A stretch of 64,000 nt of DNA. It comes from Nonomuraea sp. SYSU D8015. GTDB taxonomy: Bacteria > Actinomycetota > Actinomycetes > Streptosporangiales > Streptosporangiaceae. The DNA is taken from positions 682,001 through 746,000 of the forward strand of contig NZ_VJYI01000003.1 in NCBI RefSeq assembly GCF_008065375.1, in the 5' to 3' direction. Made by a program: the position numbers and the translations under genes. Shown here in pieces: positions 35,543 through 43,929 of the stretch. The first letter of the stretch is position 1, and the number at the start of each line of letters is the position of its first letter. The notes below the pieces were generated by a model that saw only the letters and a program-made list of their open reading frames with translations, was not told the origin of the DNA and did not search any database.

Positions 35543-38344
35543 TCAGTTACCCGCGGCGCGGGCGCGCAGGACCCTGCGCTGCTGCTCCAGCGCGACCAGT
35601 TCCCCGAACAACTTGTTGTGCTCCTGCGGCTCCTCCACCGGATTCAGCCGTTGGATCCGTGACTTGACCCGGGCGATGGCCCGGTCGACCGCGATTGCCT
35701 CGATGGCGGCGAGCACGCCAGCGGCGTACCGCTCCTCTACGTCCGCATCGGACTGGATGGGTTCCACCGCAAACCGCGTCACCAGTGCCCGCGAACCCTC
35801 CTCGTGAGCATGCTCCAGCAGCCGGTCCACCCACTCTCGCCCCCCGTGAGCCGCCGAAGCCACGCCCCCAGCCGCCGCAATGACCTTGTGCAGGGCGATG
35901 TGGTCAGCCGCCGTGAACACCTGCGGGTCGAGGGCGTCAAAGCTCGGCCCCAGCAACGCGGGCCGCTGCACTGCCAGCTTGAGCAGTTCGCCCTCGACCC
36001 GCACGCTCGGATCGAGGGGCGCAGCCCTGGGCGCCCGCTGCGGACGGCCCTGCTGCATCCTGCCGACCTCCGCGATGCGCCGCAGAACGAAGCTCTCATC
36101 CATGAACCCCAACCACTTGTCGAGGTCGATGGCGTACACCCGTTGCTGGCCTTTGTCCTTCATCCCGGCCACGATTGGCGCGGCAGCGTCCAGCGCCGCG
36201 AGCCTGCCTTCGTTACTCTGAAGATCGAATCGCTCAATCGTGCTCTTGATGGCGAACTTGTACAGCGGTTCCCTTCTCGCGATCAGATCGCGCACTGCGG
36301 CGTCGCCCTGCTGGAGTCGCAGGTCACATGGATCGAGTCCGTCGGGCTGCACAGCCACATAGGTTTGCGCCATCAACTTCTGATCGTCGCCGAACGCTCG
36401 AAGCGCCGCTTTCTGACCTGCCGTGTCCCCGTCGAACGTGAAGATCACCTCACCTGCATAGTTGGCATGATCAAGCAGGAAACGACGGAGAACCTTGATG
36501 TGCTCCTCGCCGAACGACGTGCCGCAGGTGGCCACCGCCGTCGGCACTCCAGCCAGGTGGCAAGCCATCACGTCGGTGTAGCCCTCGACGATCACGGCCT
36601 GAGCCCGCTTAGAGATCTCCCGTTTGGCGAGGTCAAGCCCGTAGAGCACCTGGCTCTTCTTGTAAAGCGGCGAGTCAGGCGTATTCAGATATTTCGGACC
36701 ATCGTCGGAATCGAGCAGCTTTCGCGCTCCGAATCCGATCACATCCCCCGTCGCGTCCCTGATCGGCCAGATCAGCCGCCCGCGGAACCGGTCGATGGGC
36801 CCGCGCCGCCCCTCCTTGGCCAGCCCGCCCTTGACCAGCTCCTCGGCAGTGAACCCGCGCCCCAGCAGGTGCCGCGTGAGCGCCTCCCACTCGGCCGGGG
36901 CGTACCCGACCCCGAACGCCTCAGCGTCCGCCCTCTCGAACCCGCGCTCCGACAGGAACCGCCGCCCGGCCGCCGCGTCGGGCCCGAACAGCTTGCTTGC
37001 ATAGAACTCGGCGGCCGCCTTGTGCGCCTCGATCAGCCTGGCCCGCTCGCCGTGGTCGCGCCGGGGAACGTAGCCACCCTGCTCGTATTGCAGGTGGATC
37101 CCGGCCCGCTGCGCTAGCCGCTCGACGGCCTCACTGAACGACAGATGCTCGATCTTCTCGACGAACGTGATCACGTCGCCGCCTTCCAGGCAACCGAAGC
37201 AATTCCCCGTCAAAATGTTGTCTTCCAGGACAAATGCATGTCCATGGTCAACAGTGGCGCAGAACACTTCTTCCACCCGATCGGTCTCCTCGACCGACTG
37301 AACCACCCAGCCGCGCCTGGCGAAGGCCTTCTCCGCACCGGAGAACCTCAGGCGATGTTCGTCGATCAGGAAGAAGTCCTCGGTGAGGTCCTCGTTGACG
37401 AAGTGGACGCGGTAGAGCGAGCTGGGTTCTCTCCCCGGAAAGCCGACCCGGACCTGCTCTGTGATGCCGTATGTGCCGATCCCAAGCCTCGTGCAGACAG
37501 CGCGGACGAACTCCAGCGTCGCCTTGTCCGCGCAGTTGAGCATGATCGTTCCGTCTTTTGCGACATGTCCGTCGGCAGCTAGGTAGCCCGCCAGCCAGCC
37601 GTAAAGGTACGGGACGGATTCGTCGAGCGAGGGGAGCTCCTTGAAGAACCGCGGCAGGTGATGGACCAGGAGCTGCCTGGTGTTACCAGAGGTCCCTCCG
37701 GTGCTCTCCGTCACGTAGCTGAGGGGGAACCATTTGAGGAGTTGCGCATCCTTGACAGCGTCGAGTGTCGCCCTGCTTCCCGTGGCGGCTCGGGTGCCGT
37801 CACCGAAGGTGATTCCATGAGCGACGCCAAAGGGCGACGGCGTGGTGCGCTTGATGCGCGAGCCCGGAAACACCGTGACGAGCCGGTGACGCGGCTTCAG
37901 GTCTTTGGTAAGGATCTCGGCGCGCTTGTCCTGCCGCCGCCCCGATCGCACGAACCAGCGATGTTCGGGCGTGGCGAAGATCTCCTTCCGCTGCCCGTTA
38001 CGGCTCACCACGATCTTCATGAGCGGCTGGACCCCGAAAGACATGAACGGCGCGTCCACCCAAGTGCCGTCCGATGCGAGGATCCTATGGACCCCGCCCG
38101 CGAGCTCGGCGATGGGACGCACGCCCTCCCAGGTAATGACCTGTGTCTCCGCCGCCAAGCAATAGAACATCCCGCGCTCGGGCGTGACGTTGAAGGACGG
38201 GCTCTTCTCGTCGTGGAACGGGCACAGGCCCTTGAGGTTGCCGCCTCCGGCGTTGCGCAACTGAATGTGCTCGCCGATCACGTCGGCGATGGGTGAACGC
38301 TCGCGTACGAGCGCGATGTCGACATCACGGATCCGGCCAGCCAC
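35543..38344 (-). CDS. dnaG: DNA primase, intein-containing
   Basis: 933-residue precursor; 613 residues after removal of a 320-residue intein, close to actinobacterial primases. It makes RNA primers for replication. The CHC2 zinc finger starts CPFHDEKSPSFNV (from residue 41) and is interrupted after GMFY; it resumes CFGCLEGGDVI. TOPRIM motifs VIVEGYTDVMA and FTFDGDTAGQKAA are intact, and a C-terminal helicase-interaction domain follows. GTG 38344 (MAGRIRDVDIALVRE) matches the known start of actinobacterial DnaG; in-frame codons upstream are not conserved-looking. rpoD follows downstream. Confidence 0.95.
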   Translation of the reverse strand: MAGRIRDVDIALVRERSPIADVIGEHIQLRNAGGGNLKGLCPFHDEKSPSFNVTPERGMFYCLAAETQVITWEGVRPIAELAGGVHRILASDGTWVDAPFMSFGVQPLMKIVVSRNGQRKEIFATPEHRWFVRSGRRQDKRAEILTKDLKPRHRLVTVFPGSRIKRTTPSPFGVAHGITFGDGTRAATGSRATLDAVKDAQLLKWFPLSYVTESTGGTSGNTRQLLVHHLPRFFKELPSLDESVPYLYGWLAGYLAADGHVAKDGTIMLNCADKATLEFVRAVCTRLGIGTYGITEQVRVGFPGREPSSLYRVHFVNEDLTEDFFLIDEHRLRFSGAEKAFARRGWVVQSVEETDRVEEVFCATVDHGHAFVLEDNILTGNCFGCLEGGDVITFVEKIEHLSFSEAVERLAQRAGIHLQYEQGGYVPRRDHGERARLIEAHKAAAEFYASKLFGPDAAAGRRFLSERGFERADAEAFGVGYAPAEWEALTRHLLGRGFTAEELVKGGLAKEGRRGPIDRFRGRLIWPIRDATGDVIGFGARKLLDSDDGPKYLNTPDSPLYKKSQVLYGLDLAKREISKRAQAVIVEGYTDVMACHLAGVPTAVATCGTSFGEEHIKVLRRFLLDHANYAGEVIFTFDGDTAGQKAALRAFGDDQKLMAQTYVAVQPDGLDPCDLRLQQGDAAVRDLIARREPLYKFAIKSTIERFDLQSNEGRLAALDAAAPIVAGMKDKGQQRVYAIDLDKWLGFMDESFVLRRIAEVGRMQQGRPQRAPRAAPLDPSVRVEGELLKLAVQRPALLGPSFDALDPQVFTAADHIALHKVIAAAGGVASAAHGGREWVDRLLEHAHEEGSRALVTRFAVEPIQSDADVEERYAAGVLAAIEAIAVDRAIARVKSRIQRLNPVEEPQEHNKLFGELVALEQQRRVLRARAAGN
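37202..38161 (-). mobile_element. Intein in dnaG with LAGLIDADG homing endonuclease
   Basis: 320 codons between extein residues FY and CFGC. Block A CLAAETQVITWEGV begins with Cys1, block B is ATPEHRWFV, block F VFCATVDHGHAFVLEDN, and the end is ILTGN followed by extein Cys+1. The usual penultimate His is Gly here. The insert has two endonuclease motifs, GVAHGITFGDGT (about 112-123) and LYGWLAGYLAADGHV (about 186-200), so a homing endonuclease is probably present. The reading frame is intact throughout. Cys+1 is a zinc ligand of the primase. Confidence 0.93.
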
Positions 38345-38501
38345 GCCGGTGAGTCTATTCCGCCCCACCGACGTTCCCGGCACCCGCCGCCAGAATGGCA
38401 TCACCCCTGGGTTGCTATCGGGGGAAACAGGCTCTGCGGGGTGCCGCGGTCGGCTACAAAGGTAAAGGTTGTCGGTGGAAACGGTGACGCAGGTGGAGAT
38501 C

Positions 38502-39377
38502 ATGCGATCGGGGCATCTCGGACGATGGGCGGCCGTCACGGGCGCCTTGCTGCTGACCGGCGCCTGCAGCCAGGCCACCGGACTGGCGGGCGTGAGCGCG
38601 GCCTCGCCCACGACCCCCACGCCCACGGGCACCCCGTCGGTCACGGCCACGATCCCGAGCCCCGTGCCCCAGTCCGCCGAGGAGCCGCCGAAGGGCGACG
38701 ACCCGGTCAAGGTGCCGCCGCCGAAGCTGTCGAAGTACACGTACACGTTCCCCGTCAAGGGGTGCGAGACCACCTACCAGCGCAAGCTGCTCGTGCTGCC
38801 CAAGACCACGATCTGGGCCGGGCAGGGCTGCGCTTTCGTGGCCCCCATCGGCGGCGTCGTCGACGAGGTCAACGTCAACAACAGGTGGAAGCCGTCCACG
38901 GACGCCGGCGCCGACCGCGAGGGCAGGTTCGTCACGATCATCGGTGACGACGGCGTCCGCTACCTCGGCGGCCACCTCGACTCGGTGGCCGACGGCATCG
39001 AGCCCGGCGTGCGGGTGAAGGCCGGGCAGCTGCTGGGGCGGGTGGGCCGGTCGGGCAACGCCCGTGACACCGGCCCGAACCTCTACTTCGCGATCTCGTG
39101 GAAGACGGGCCCGTCCTTCTGGTGGGTGCGCCGGGGCATGGTCAAGCCGTGGGACTACCTCGACGCCTGGCGGTCGGGCAACCGCACGCTCTCGCCGCGC
39201 GAGGAGACGCTGGCCCTGCGCGCCAAGCTCGGCGAGACGCCGCGGTGCACCGTCCAGTGCTCGTCGAAGAAGACCTCACGGCCGGCGAAGAGCGAGGAGC
39301 CGGAGGCGCAGACCGACCAGCCGGAGGTGCAGACCGGCGAGGACGTCGCCCCGGCCGCGATCACGGCTGGCCCGTAG
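38502..39377 (+). CDS. LytM/M23-like lipoprotein, catalytic residues degenerate
   Basis: 291 residues. MRSGHLGRWAAVTGALLLTG then AC gives a lipobox with Cys22. A Pro/Thr-rich stretch (about 37-75) leads to an M23-like fold: FVAPIGGVVDEVN, YLGGHLDSVADGIEPGVRVKAGQLLGRVGRSGNARDTGPNLYFAI. The HxH zinc motif (HLHF in active enzymes) is NLYF and the HxxxD motif is missing, so it should not cleave peptidoglycan; it may bind or activate amidases. The C-terminal tail is acidic with PEAQTDQPEVQT repeats. ATG 38502 follows GGTGGAG. Confidence 0.8.
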   Translation: MRSGHLGRWAAVTGALLLTGACSQATGLAGVSAASPTTPTPTGTPSVTATIPSPVPQSAEEPPKGDDPVKVPPPKLSKYTYTFPVKGCETTYQRKLLVLPKTTIWAGQGCAFVAPIGGVVDEVNVNNRWKPSTDAGADREGRFVTIIGDDGVRYLGGHLDSVADGIEPGVRVKAGQLLGRVGRSGNARDTGPNLYFAISWKTGPSFWWVRRGMVKPWDYLDAWRSGNRTLSPREETLALRAKLGETPRCTVQCSSKKTSRPAKSEEPEAQTDQPEVQTGEDVAPAAITAGP

Positions 39378-40524
39378 CGAGTTCCTTGGGGTTGACGGGG
39401 ACGCCCGACCGGATGAGCTGCTGGATGTCGTCGACCACGTCCCAGGTGTTGACGTTCATGCCGGCGATCACGCGGCTGTCGCGCAGCCAGTACGCGATGA
39501 ACTCCAGGCTGTCGACGTCGCCGCGGTAGACGATCTCGTCGTAGCCCTCGATGTCGCCGGAGAACTCCATGCCCAGGTCGTACTGGTCGGTGTAGAAGTA
39601 CGGGATCGCGTCGTAGACGACCTCCTGGCCGAGCATGGAGCGGGCGGCGGCGGGGCCGCCGTGCAGGGCGTTGGCCCAGTGCTCGACGCGCACGCGCCGC
39701 CCGTACAACGGGTGGAACCACTCGGCCACGTCGCCGGCCGCGAACACGTCGGGGTGCGAGGTCCGCAGGGCCGCGTCGGTGAGGACGCCCTGCCCGACCT
39801 CGAGCCCCGCGTCGCGGGCGAGGCCGACCTCGGGGGCGGCGCCGATGCCGACCACGACGAGGTCGGCCGAGAGCCGCTCGCCGGAGCTGAGCCGCACGCC
39901 GGTGTCGGTGATCTCCGCGGCGGCGGTGCCGAAGCGCAGGTCCACGCCGTTGCGGGCGTGCAGGCGGGCGAACACGTCGCCCAGCTCGGGGCCGAGCGCC
40001 CGGTTGAGCGCGGTGGGCTCGGGCTCGACGACGGTGACGGCGCAGCCGGCCGCGCGGGCCGCCGCCGCGGTCTCCAGCCCGATCCACGACGCGCCGACGA
40101 TCAGCACGCTCCGGGACTGCGCGAGGCGTTCCTTCAGCGCCTCGCTGTCCTCGACGGTGCGCAGGTAGTGGCCGGGCCCGGGCAGCCGTCTGGGGGCGGC
40201 GCCCGTGGCGATGAGCAGCTTGTCGTACGGCTGGCGCGATCCGTTGCCGAGCCTGACGAGGTGATGATCGAGCTCGATGCGGGTCACCCCGATGCCGAGC
40301 CGGAGATCCACGCCGTTGTCCGCGTACCATTCGGGGCCGTGGACGAAGATCGTCTCACGTTCGCTCCTGCCCTGGAGGAAGTCCTTGGACAGAGGCGGTC
40401 TCTCGTAGGGCCGTTCCCTCTCCGCACCGATCAGCACGATCTCGCCGTCGAAGCCCTCCTCGCGCAGCGTCTGCGCGGCCTTCGCCCCGGCCAGTCCGGC
40501 GCCGACGATCACATATGTGGCCAT
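39361..40524 (-). CDS. FAD-dependent ferredoxin-type reductase
   Basis: 387-residue pyridine nucleotide-disulfide-like oxidoreductase without redox-active cysteines. FAD motif VIVGAGLAGAKAAQTLREEG (5-24), the RPPLSKDFL segment, second Rossmann motif VLIVGASWIGLETAAAA for NAD(P)H, and VFAAGDVAEW near the FAD. A C-terminal Reductase_C domain follows (YFYTDQYDLGMEFSGD). Such enzymes pass electrons from NAD(P)H to small ferredoxins for P450s or dioxygenases. No ferredoxin gene is adjacent. Its 3' end overlaps the convergent M23-like gene by 17 nt. Confidence 0.9.
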   Translation of the reverse strand: MATYVIVGAGLAGAKAAQTLREEGFDGEIVLIGAERERPYERPPLSKDFLQGRSERETIFVHGPEWYADNGVDLRLGIGVTRIELDHHLVRLGNGSRQPYDKLLIATGAAPRRLPGPGHYLRTVEDSEALKERLAQSRSVLIVGASWIGLETAAAARAAGCAVTVVEPEPTALNRALGPELGDVFARLHARNGVDLRFGTAAAEITDTGVRLSSGERLSADLVVVGIGAAPEVGLARDAGLEVGQGVLTDAALRTSHPDVFAAGDVAEWFHPLYGRRVRVEHWANALHGGPAAARSMLGQEVVYDAIPYFYTDQYDLGMEFSGDIEGYDEIVYRGDVDSLEFIAYWLRDSRVIAGMNVNTWDVVDDIQQLIRSGVPVNPKELATGQP

Positions 40525-40600
40525 GGGCGCAGTATCCGCCCGCTACGGGGATCGGGAAAGCGGGTTGTGTCAGCTCACAGCCCTCATGGAGAAACCTTGG

Positions 40601-41821
40601 TCAGCGGGAGAGCCTGCGGTGCCAGGCCACGGCTGAGGTGTCGGTGAGCGAGGCGATCTGGTCGATCACCACGCGGACGCGGGCGGCGTCGTCGGCGGCC
40701 TCCAGGTACGCGGGACGGAAGGCGGGCTCCAGCGTGCCCGGCGCGCCGAGCGTGATCATGGCGGCCAGCTCGGTGATGAGCTCGCGCTGCCTGGCCTGCT
40801 TGGCGTGGTGGTCCTCGGTGGTCATCACGTAGTGGGCGGTGACGCCCTTGAGCAGCGCGCACTCCAGCCGGGTGGCGTGGGGGACGACGAGGTCGGCGCG
40901 GTGGCGGGAGCCGTACACCTCTTTGGTGGCGGCCTGCGCTGAGCGGCAGAAGCGGCCGATGAGGCCGCTGGTGAGGGCCTTGAGGCCGGCCAGGTCGGAG
41001 AGGGTGGCGTCGAAGCGGCGCGGCCAGAGCGGGTCGGCGATCAGCTTGGCGAAGACCTCCTCCAGCTCGTTGAGGTCGGCGCCGTGGGCGTACCAGATGC
41101 GGGTGATCTCGCACACCTGCCTGCGCTCGGCGCGCGATTGCAGGGCCTCGGGGGTGACGTGGCCGGAGTGCAGGGCGTCCTCGAGGTCGTGGACGGAGTA
41201 GGCGACGTCGTCGGCCCAGTCCATGATCTGCGCCTCGAAGCTCACCCGTCCCGGCGGGGCGCCCTCCCTGATCCACGCGAACACCGGCAGGTCGTCGTCG
41301 TACACGCCGAACTTGGGGCCCTTGTCGCAGGTCCACGGGTATTTGATGGACGCGTCCAGCGCCGCCCTGGTCAGGTTGAGCCCGGCGCTGCGGCCGTCCT
41401 CGGTGAGCACCTTGGCCTCGAGCCTGGTGAGCAGGCGCAGGCTCTGGGCGTTGCCCTCGAAGCCGCCGCACGTGGCGGCGAGCGCGTTGAGCGCCACCTC
41501 GCCGTTGTGGCCGAACGGCGGGTGCCCCAGGTCGTGCGCCAGGCAGGCGGTCTCGACGAGGTCGGGGTCGACGCCGAGCGTGGCGCCCATCTCCCGGCCG
41601 ACCTGGGCGCATTCGAGCGAGTGGGTGAGCCTGGTGCGGGGGATGTGCTGGCCGCCGCCGGGCGTCTCTCCAGGACCCACGACCTGCGTTTTCGCCGCCA
41701 GCCTGCGGAGTGCGGCGCTGTGCAGCACCCGGGCGCGGTCGCGTTCGAACGCGGAGCGTTCAGGATTGCCGGGAGGTTCCGGAACCCAACGCTCCTGGTC
41801 GTGCTCGTCGTAGTACGGCAT
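40601..41821 (-). CDS. dgt: Deoxyguanosinetriphosphate triphosphohydrolase
   Basis: 406-residue HD-domain dNTPase that splits dGTP to deoxyguanosine and tripolyphosphate. Motifs: KTQVVGPGETPGGGQHIPRTRLTHSLECAQVGR (read as several shorter blocks; His of RTRLTHSLE and the HD pair in CLAHDLGHPPFGHNGE are the metal ligands), GFEGNAQSLR and IMDWADDVAYSVHDLEDA. The start ATG 41821 (MPYYDEHDQERW) is the family start. It lies downstream of the ferredoxin-reductase-like gene in sequence and is divergent from the M48 protease gene, 81 nt away. Confidence 0.93.
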   Translation of the reverse strand: MPYYDEHDQERWVPEPPGNPERSAFERDRARVLHSAALRRLAAKTQVVGPGETPGGGQHIPRTRLTHSLECAQVGREMGATLGVDPDLVETACLAHDLGHPPFGHNGEVALNALAATCGGFEGNAQSLRLLTRLEAKVLTEDGRSAGLNLTRAALDASIKYPWTCDKGPKFGVYDDDLPVFAWIREGAPPGRVSFEAQIMDWADDVAYSVHDLEDALHSGHVTPEALQSRAERRQVCEITRIWYAHGADLNELEEVFAKLIADPLWPRRFDATLSDLAGLKALTSGLIGRFCRSAQAATKEVYGSRHRADLVVPHATRLECALLKGVTAHYVMTTEDHHAKQARQRELITELAAMITLGAPGTLEPAFRPAYLEAADDAARVRVVIDQIASLTDTSAVAWHRRLSR

Positions 41822-41902
41822 TGGTTCAGTGATTTTATCCAGTTTCCCGACTCCGCTAATGTCGAGCCTCGCGAGAACCCATTCCCCTGGGAGTCCTCCT
41901 CC

Positions 41903-43408
41903 ATGACCACAGCGTTCCGAGCGGTGCTGGCCTTCACCCTGCTCGCCGGCTTCTACGTCCTGGTCGGCCTCATCATGGTGGCCGCGATCTTCTTCGACGT
42001 GATGCTGCTCGTCGAATTCCACGCGAACACCGTCAAGATCGCTATCGTGCTCACCCTGGCGGCGGGCGCGCTCGTGCGGGCCCTGTTCATGGTGAGCCGC
42101 CGGCAGGGCGGCGAGCAGCCGGGCGTGCCGGTCGGCCGCGAGCACGAGCCGGTGCTGTGGCAGACGGTGGAGGATCTGGCCCGCCGCGTGCGCACGGCGC
42201 CGCCGGACGAGATCCGGCTGGTCGCGGAGGTGAACGCGGCCGTGTCGGAGGACACGCGGTGGCTGGGGCTGCGGGCGACCAGGCGGCGGATGTTCATCGG
42301 CCTGCCGCTGCTGCAGACGCTCACGGTGGACGAGATGCGCGCGGTCCTGGGGCATGAGCTGGGCCACTACAGCGGCGCCCACACGCGGCTGGGCGCGCCG
42401 GTCTACCGGGGCCGGGTCTCGCTGATCGCGACCGTGCAGGGGCTGGGCAACCACCCGTTCATCCAGAAGCTGTTCACCTGGTACGCCAAGCTCTACCTGC
42501 GCGTCTCGCAGGCCGTCTCGCGCAAGCAGGAGCTGGAGGCCGACCACTTCGCGGTCGCGATCGGCGGCCGGCAGGCCATGGCGGGCGCGCTCCGCAAGAT
42601 CCACGCGACCGCGCTGGGCTGGGACCTGTACGTCAACAACTACCTGTCGCTGGCGGGCGCGGGCGGCGCCCGCCCGGCCTCGGTGTTCGGCGGCTTCCAC
42701 GCGATGATGAGCGATCCCGAGCGGCAGGCCCAGATCGCGAAGCTGGGCGCGGAGCCGGAGGAGATCTCGCCGTACGACTCCCACCCGAGCCTGGCCGAGC
42801 GGCTGGCCGCGATCGAGCAGCTGCCGGAGCCGCAGCACGTGCCCGACCCGCGCTCCGCGCTGACGCTGCTGCACGACGCGAACGTGGCGGTGCAGGCGGT
42901 CGAGCACTCCATGTGGACCCCGGAGGCGCTGGCCGGGCTGCGGCCGGTGCCGTGGGAGGAGCTGGTGGCCGAGGGCATGTACGCCGGCCGCAACGCCGAG
43001 GCCCTGCACGACCTGGCGGTGGCCGGGCAGCGGGTGATGGGGGCGGCGCGGCCGTACCTGGACGCGGCGTTCGAGGCGATCGCCCGCGGGCGGCAGGCCG
43101 AGCTGGAGGAGCGGCTGCGCGAGCTGGGCTGGAACCCGTCGGAGACGTTGCTGGCCGGGGTGCTGGGGCAGGCGCTGGAGGCGGTGCTGATCCAGCTCGG
43201 CGAGGCCAGGTGGACGCTGTCGTGGTCGGGGCCGGCGCGGCTGCTGTTCGACGACGGCGAGGAGGTGGCGCTGTCGGAGTACGCGGCCCAGGTGGCCGCG
43301 AACCCGGCGGCCGTCGCGGGCATGCGGCAGTGGCTGGGCAGCCACGGCATGCGCCACGACTACGTCCCCGTCGAGGAGCCGGTCCCGTCGGCCCCTCTCC
43401 CTGGTTGA
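41903..43408 (+). CDS. M48 family membrane metalloprotease
   Basis: 501 residues. Two N-terminal membrane helices (about 7-30 and 45-65), then a zinc protease domain with HELGH (151-155) and the downstream zinc ligand in RKQELEADHFAVA. C-terminal region includes SHPSLAERLAAIEQLPEP, usual in actinobacterial M48 proteins, and a helical tail. HtpX/Ste24-type proteases handle membrane protein quality control. ATG 41903. Divergent from dgt, convergent with the DUF1003 gene 17 nt away. Confidence 0.88.
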   Translation: MTTAFRAVLAFTLLAGFYVLVGLIMVAAIFFDVMLLVEFHANTVKIAIVLTLAAGALVRALFMVSRRQGGEQPGVPVGREHEPVLWQTVEDLARRVRTAPPDEIRLVAEVNAAVSEDTRWLGLRATRRRMFIGLPLLQTLTVDEMRAVLGHELGHYSGAHTRLGAPVYRGRVSLIATVQGLGNHPFIQKLFTWYAKLYLRVSQAVSRKQELEADHFAVAIGGRQAMAGALRKIHATALGWDLYVNNYLSLAGAGGARPASVFGGFHAMMSDPERQAQIAKLGAEPEEISPYDSHPSLAERLAAIEQLPEPQHVPDPRSALTLLHDANVAVQAVEHSMWTPEALAGLRPVPWEELVAEGMYAGRNAEALHDLAVAGQRVMGAARPYLDAAFEAIARGRQAELEERLRELGWNPSETLLAGVLGQALEAVLIQLGEARWTLSWSGPARLLFDDGEEVALSEYAAQVAANPAAVAGMRQWLGSHGMRHDYVPVEEPVPSAPLPG

Positions 43409-43425
43409 GACTTCCGCCCGCGCGG

Positions 43426-43887
43426 TCACTGACCGCCGGCCACCGGGTGGCGGGTCTTCACGAGCGCCTCGACGCGGGCGAGCTGCGCGGACAGGTCGGC
43501 GACGTCGGCACGCAGGGCGGCGATGGCCGTCGCGGTGGCCTGGACGGTCTGGTAGTCGTGCATCGCCAGCTCCGAGGCCACCTGGTCGCTGCGCCTGGCC
43601 GCGATGAGCAGGACGGACGCCTGCAGACCGGCCAGGCACGACAACACCAGGTTGAGCAGGATGTACGGGTACGGATCGAAGCCGTGCCGCCCGTTGCCGA
43701 CGATCCAGACGGCGAGCACGCCGAGGAACGTGAGGACGAACGGCCACGACCCCATGACGAGCCGCGTCCGGTCGGCAGCCCGCTCCCCCAGCGTGAGCTG
43801 GGAGCCGGTGCGGACTCCCGGGTGCCGGGCCCAGCGGCTGCGCCCGGCCCGGCCGAGGATCGTGAGGGGATGCTGATCTGCCTTCAT
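43426..43887 (-). CDS. DUF1003 membrane protein
   Basis: 153 residues. RTRLVMGSWPFVLTFLGVLAVWIVGNG and FDPYPYILLNLVLSCLAGLQ are the two-helix DUF1003 signature (GSW...FDPYPFILLNLVLS...QA), followed by RRSDQVASELAMHDY and a coiled tail. Members are integral membrane proteins of unknown role, sometimes near Mg2+ transporters. ATG 43887; no ribosome site is striking. Confidence 0.85.
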   Translation of the reverse strand: MKADQHPLTILGRAGRSRWARHPGVRTGSQLTLGERAADRTRLVMGSWPFVLTFLGVLAVWIVGNGRHGFDPYPYILLNLVLSCLAGLQASVLLIAARRSDQVASELAMHDYQTVQATATAIAALRADVADLSAQLARVEALVKTRHPVAGGQ

Positions 43888-43929
43888 GGCACCGATCGTG
43901 CCGTAGCGCCCATGAGAGCAGAATGAGAG

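Noticed and set aside
38345..38773. N-terminal extension of DnaG and overlap with the M23-like gene
   Set aside because: Actinobacterial DnaG begins at MAGRI-type sequence; the extension antisense to a lipoprotein signal is not conserved-looking.
41822..43747. N-terminal extension of the dgt frame through the M48 gene
   Set aside because: Composition is shadow-like and the dGTPase family starts at MPYYDEHDQERW (41821).
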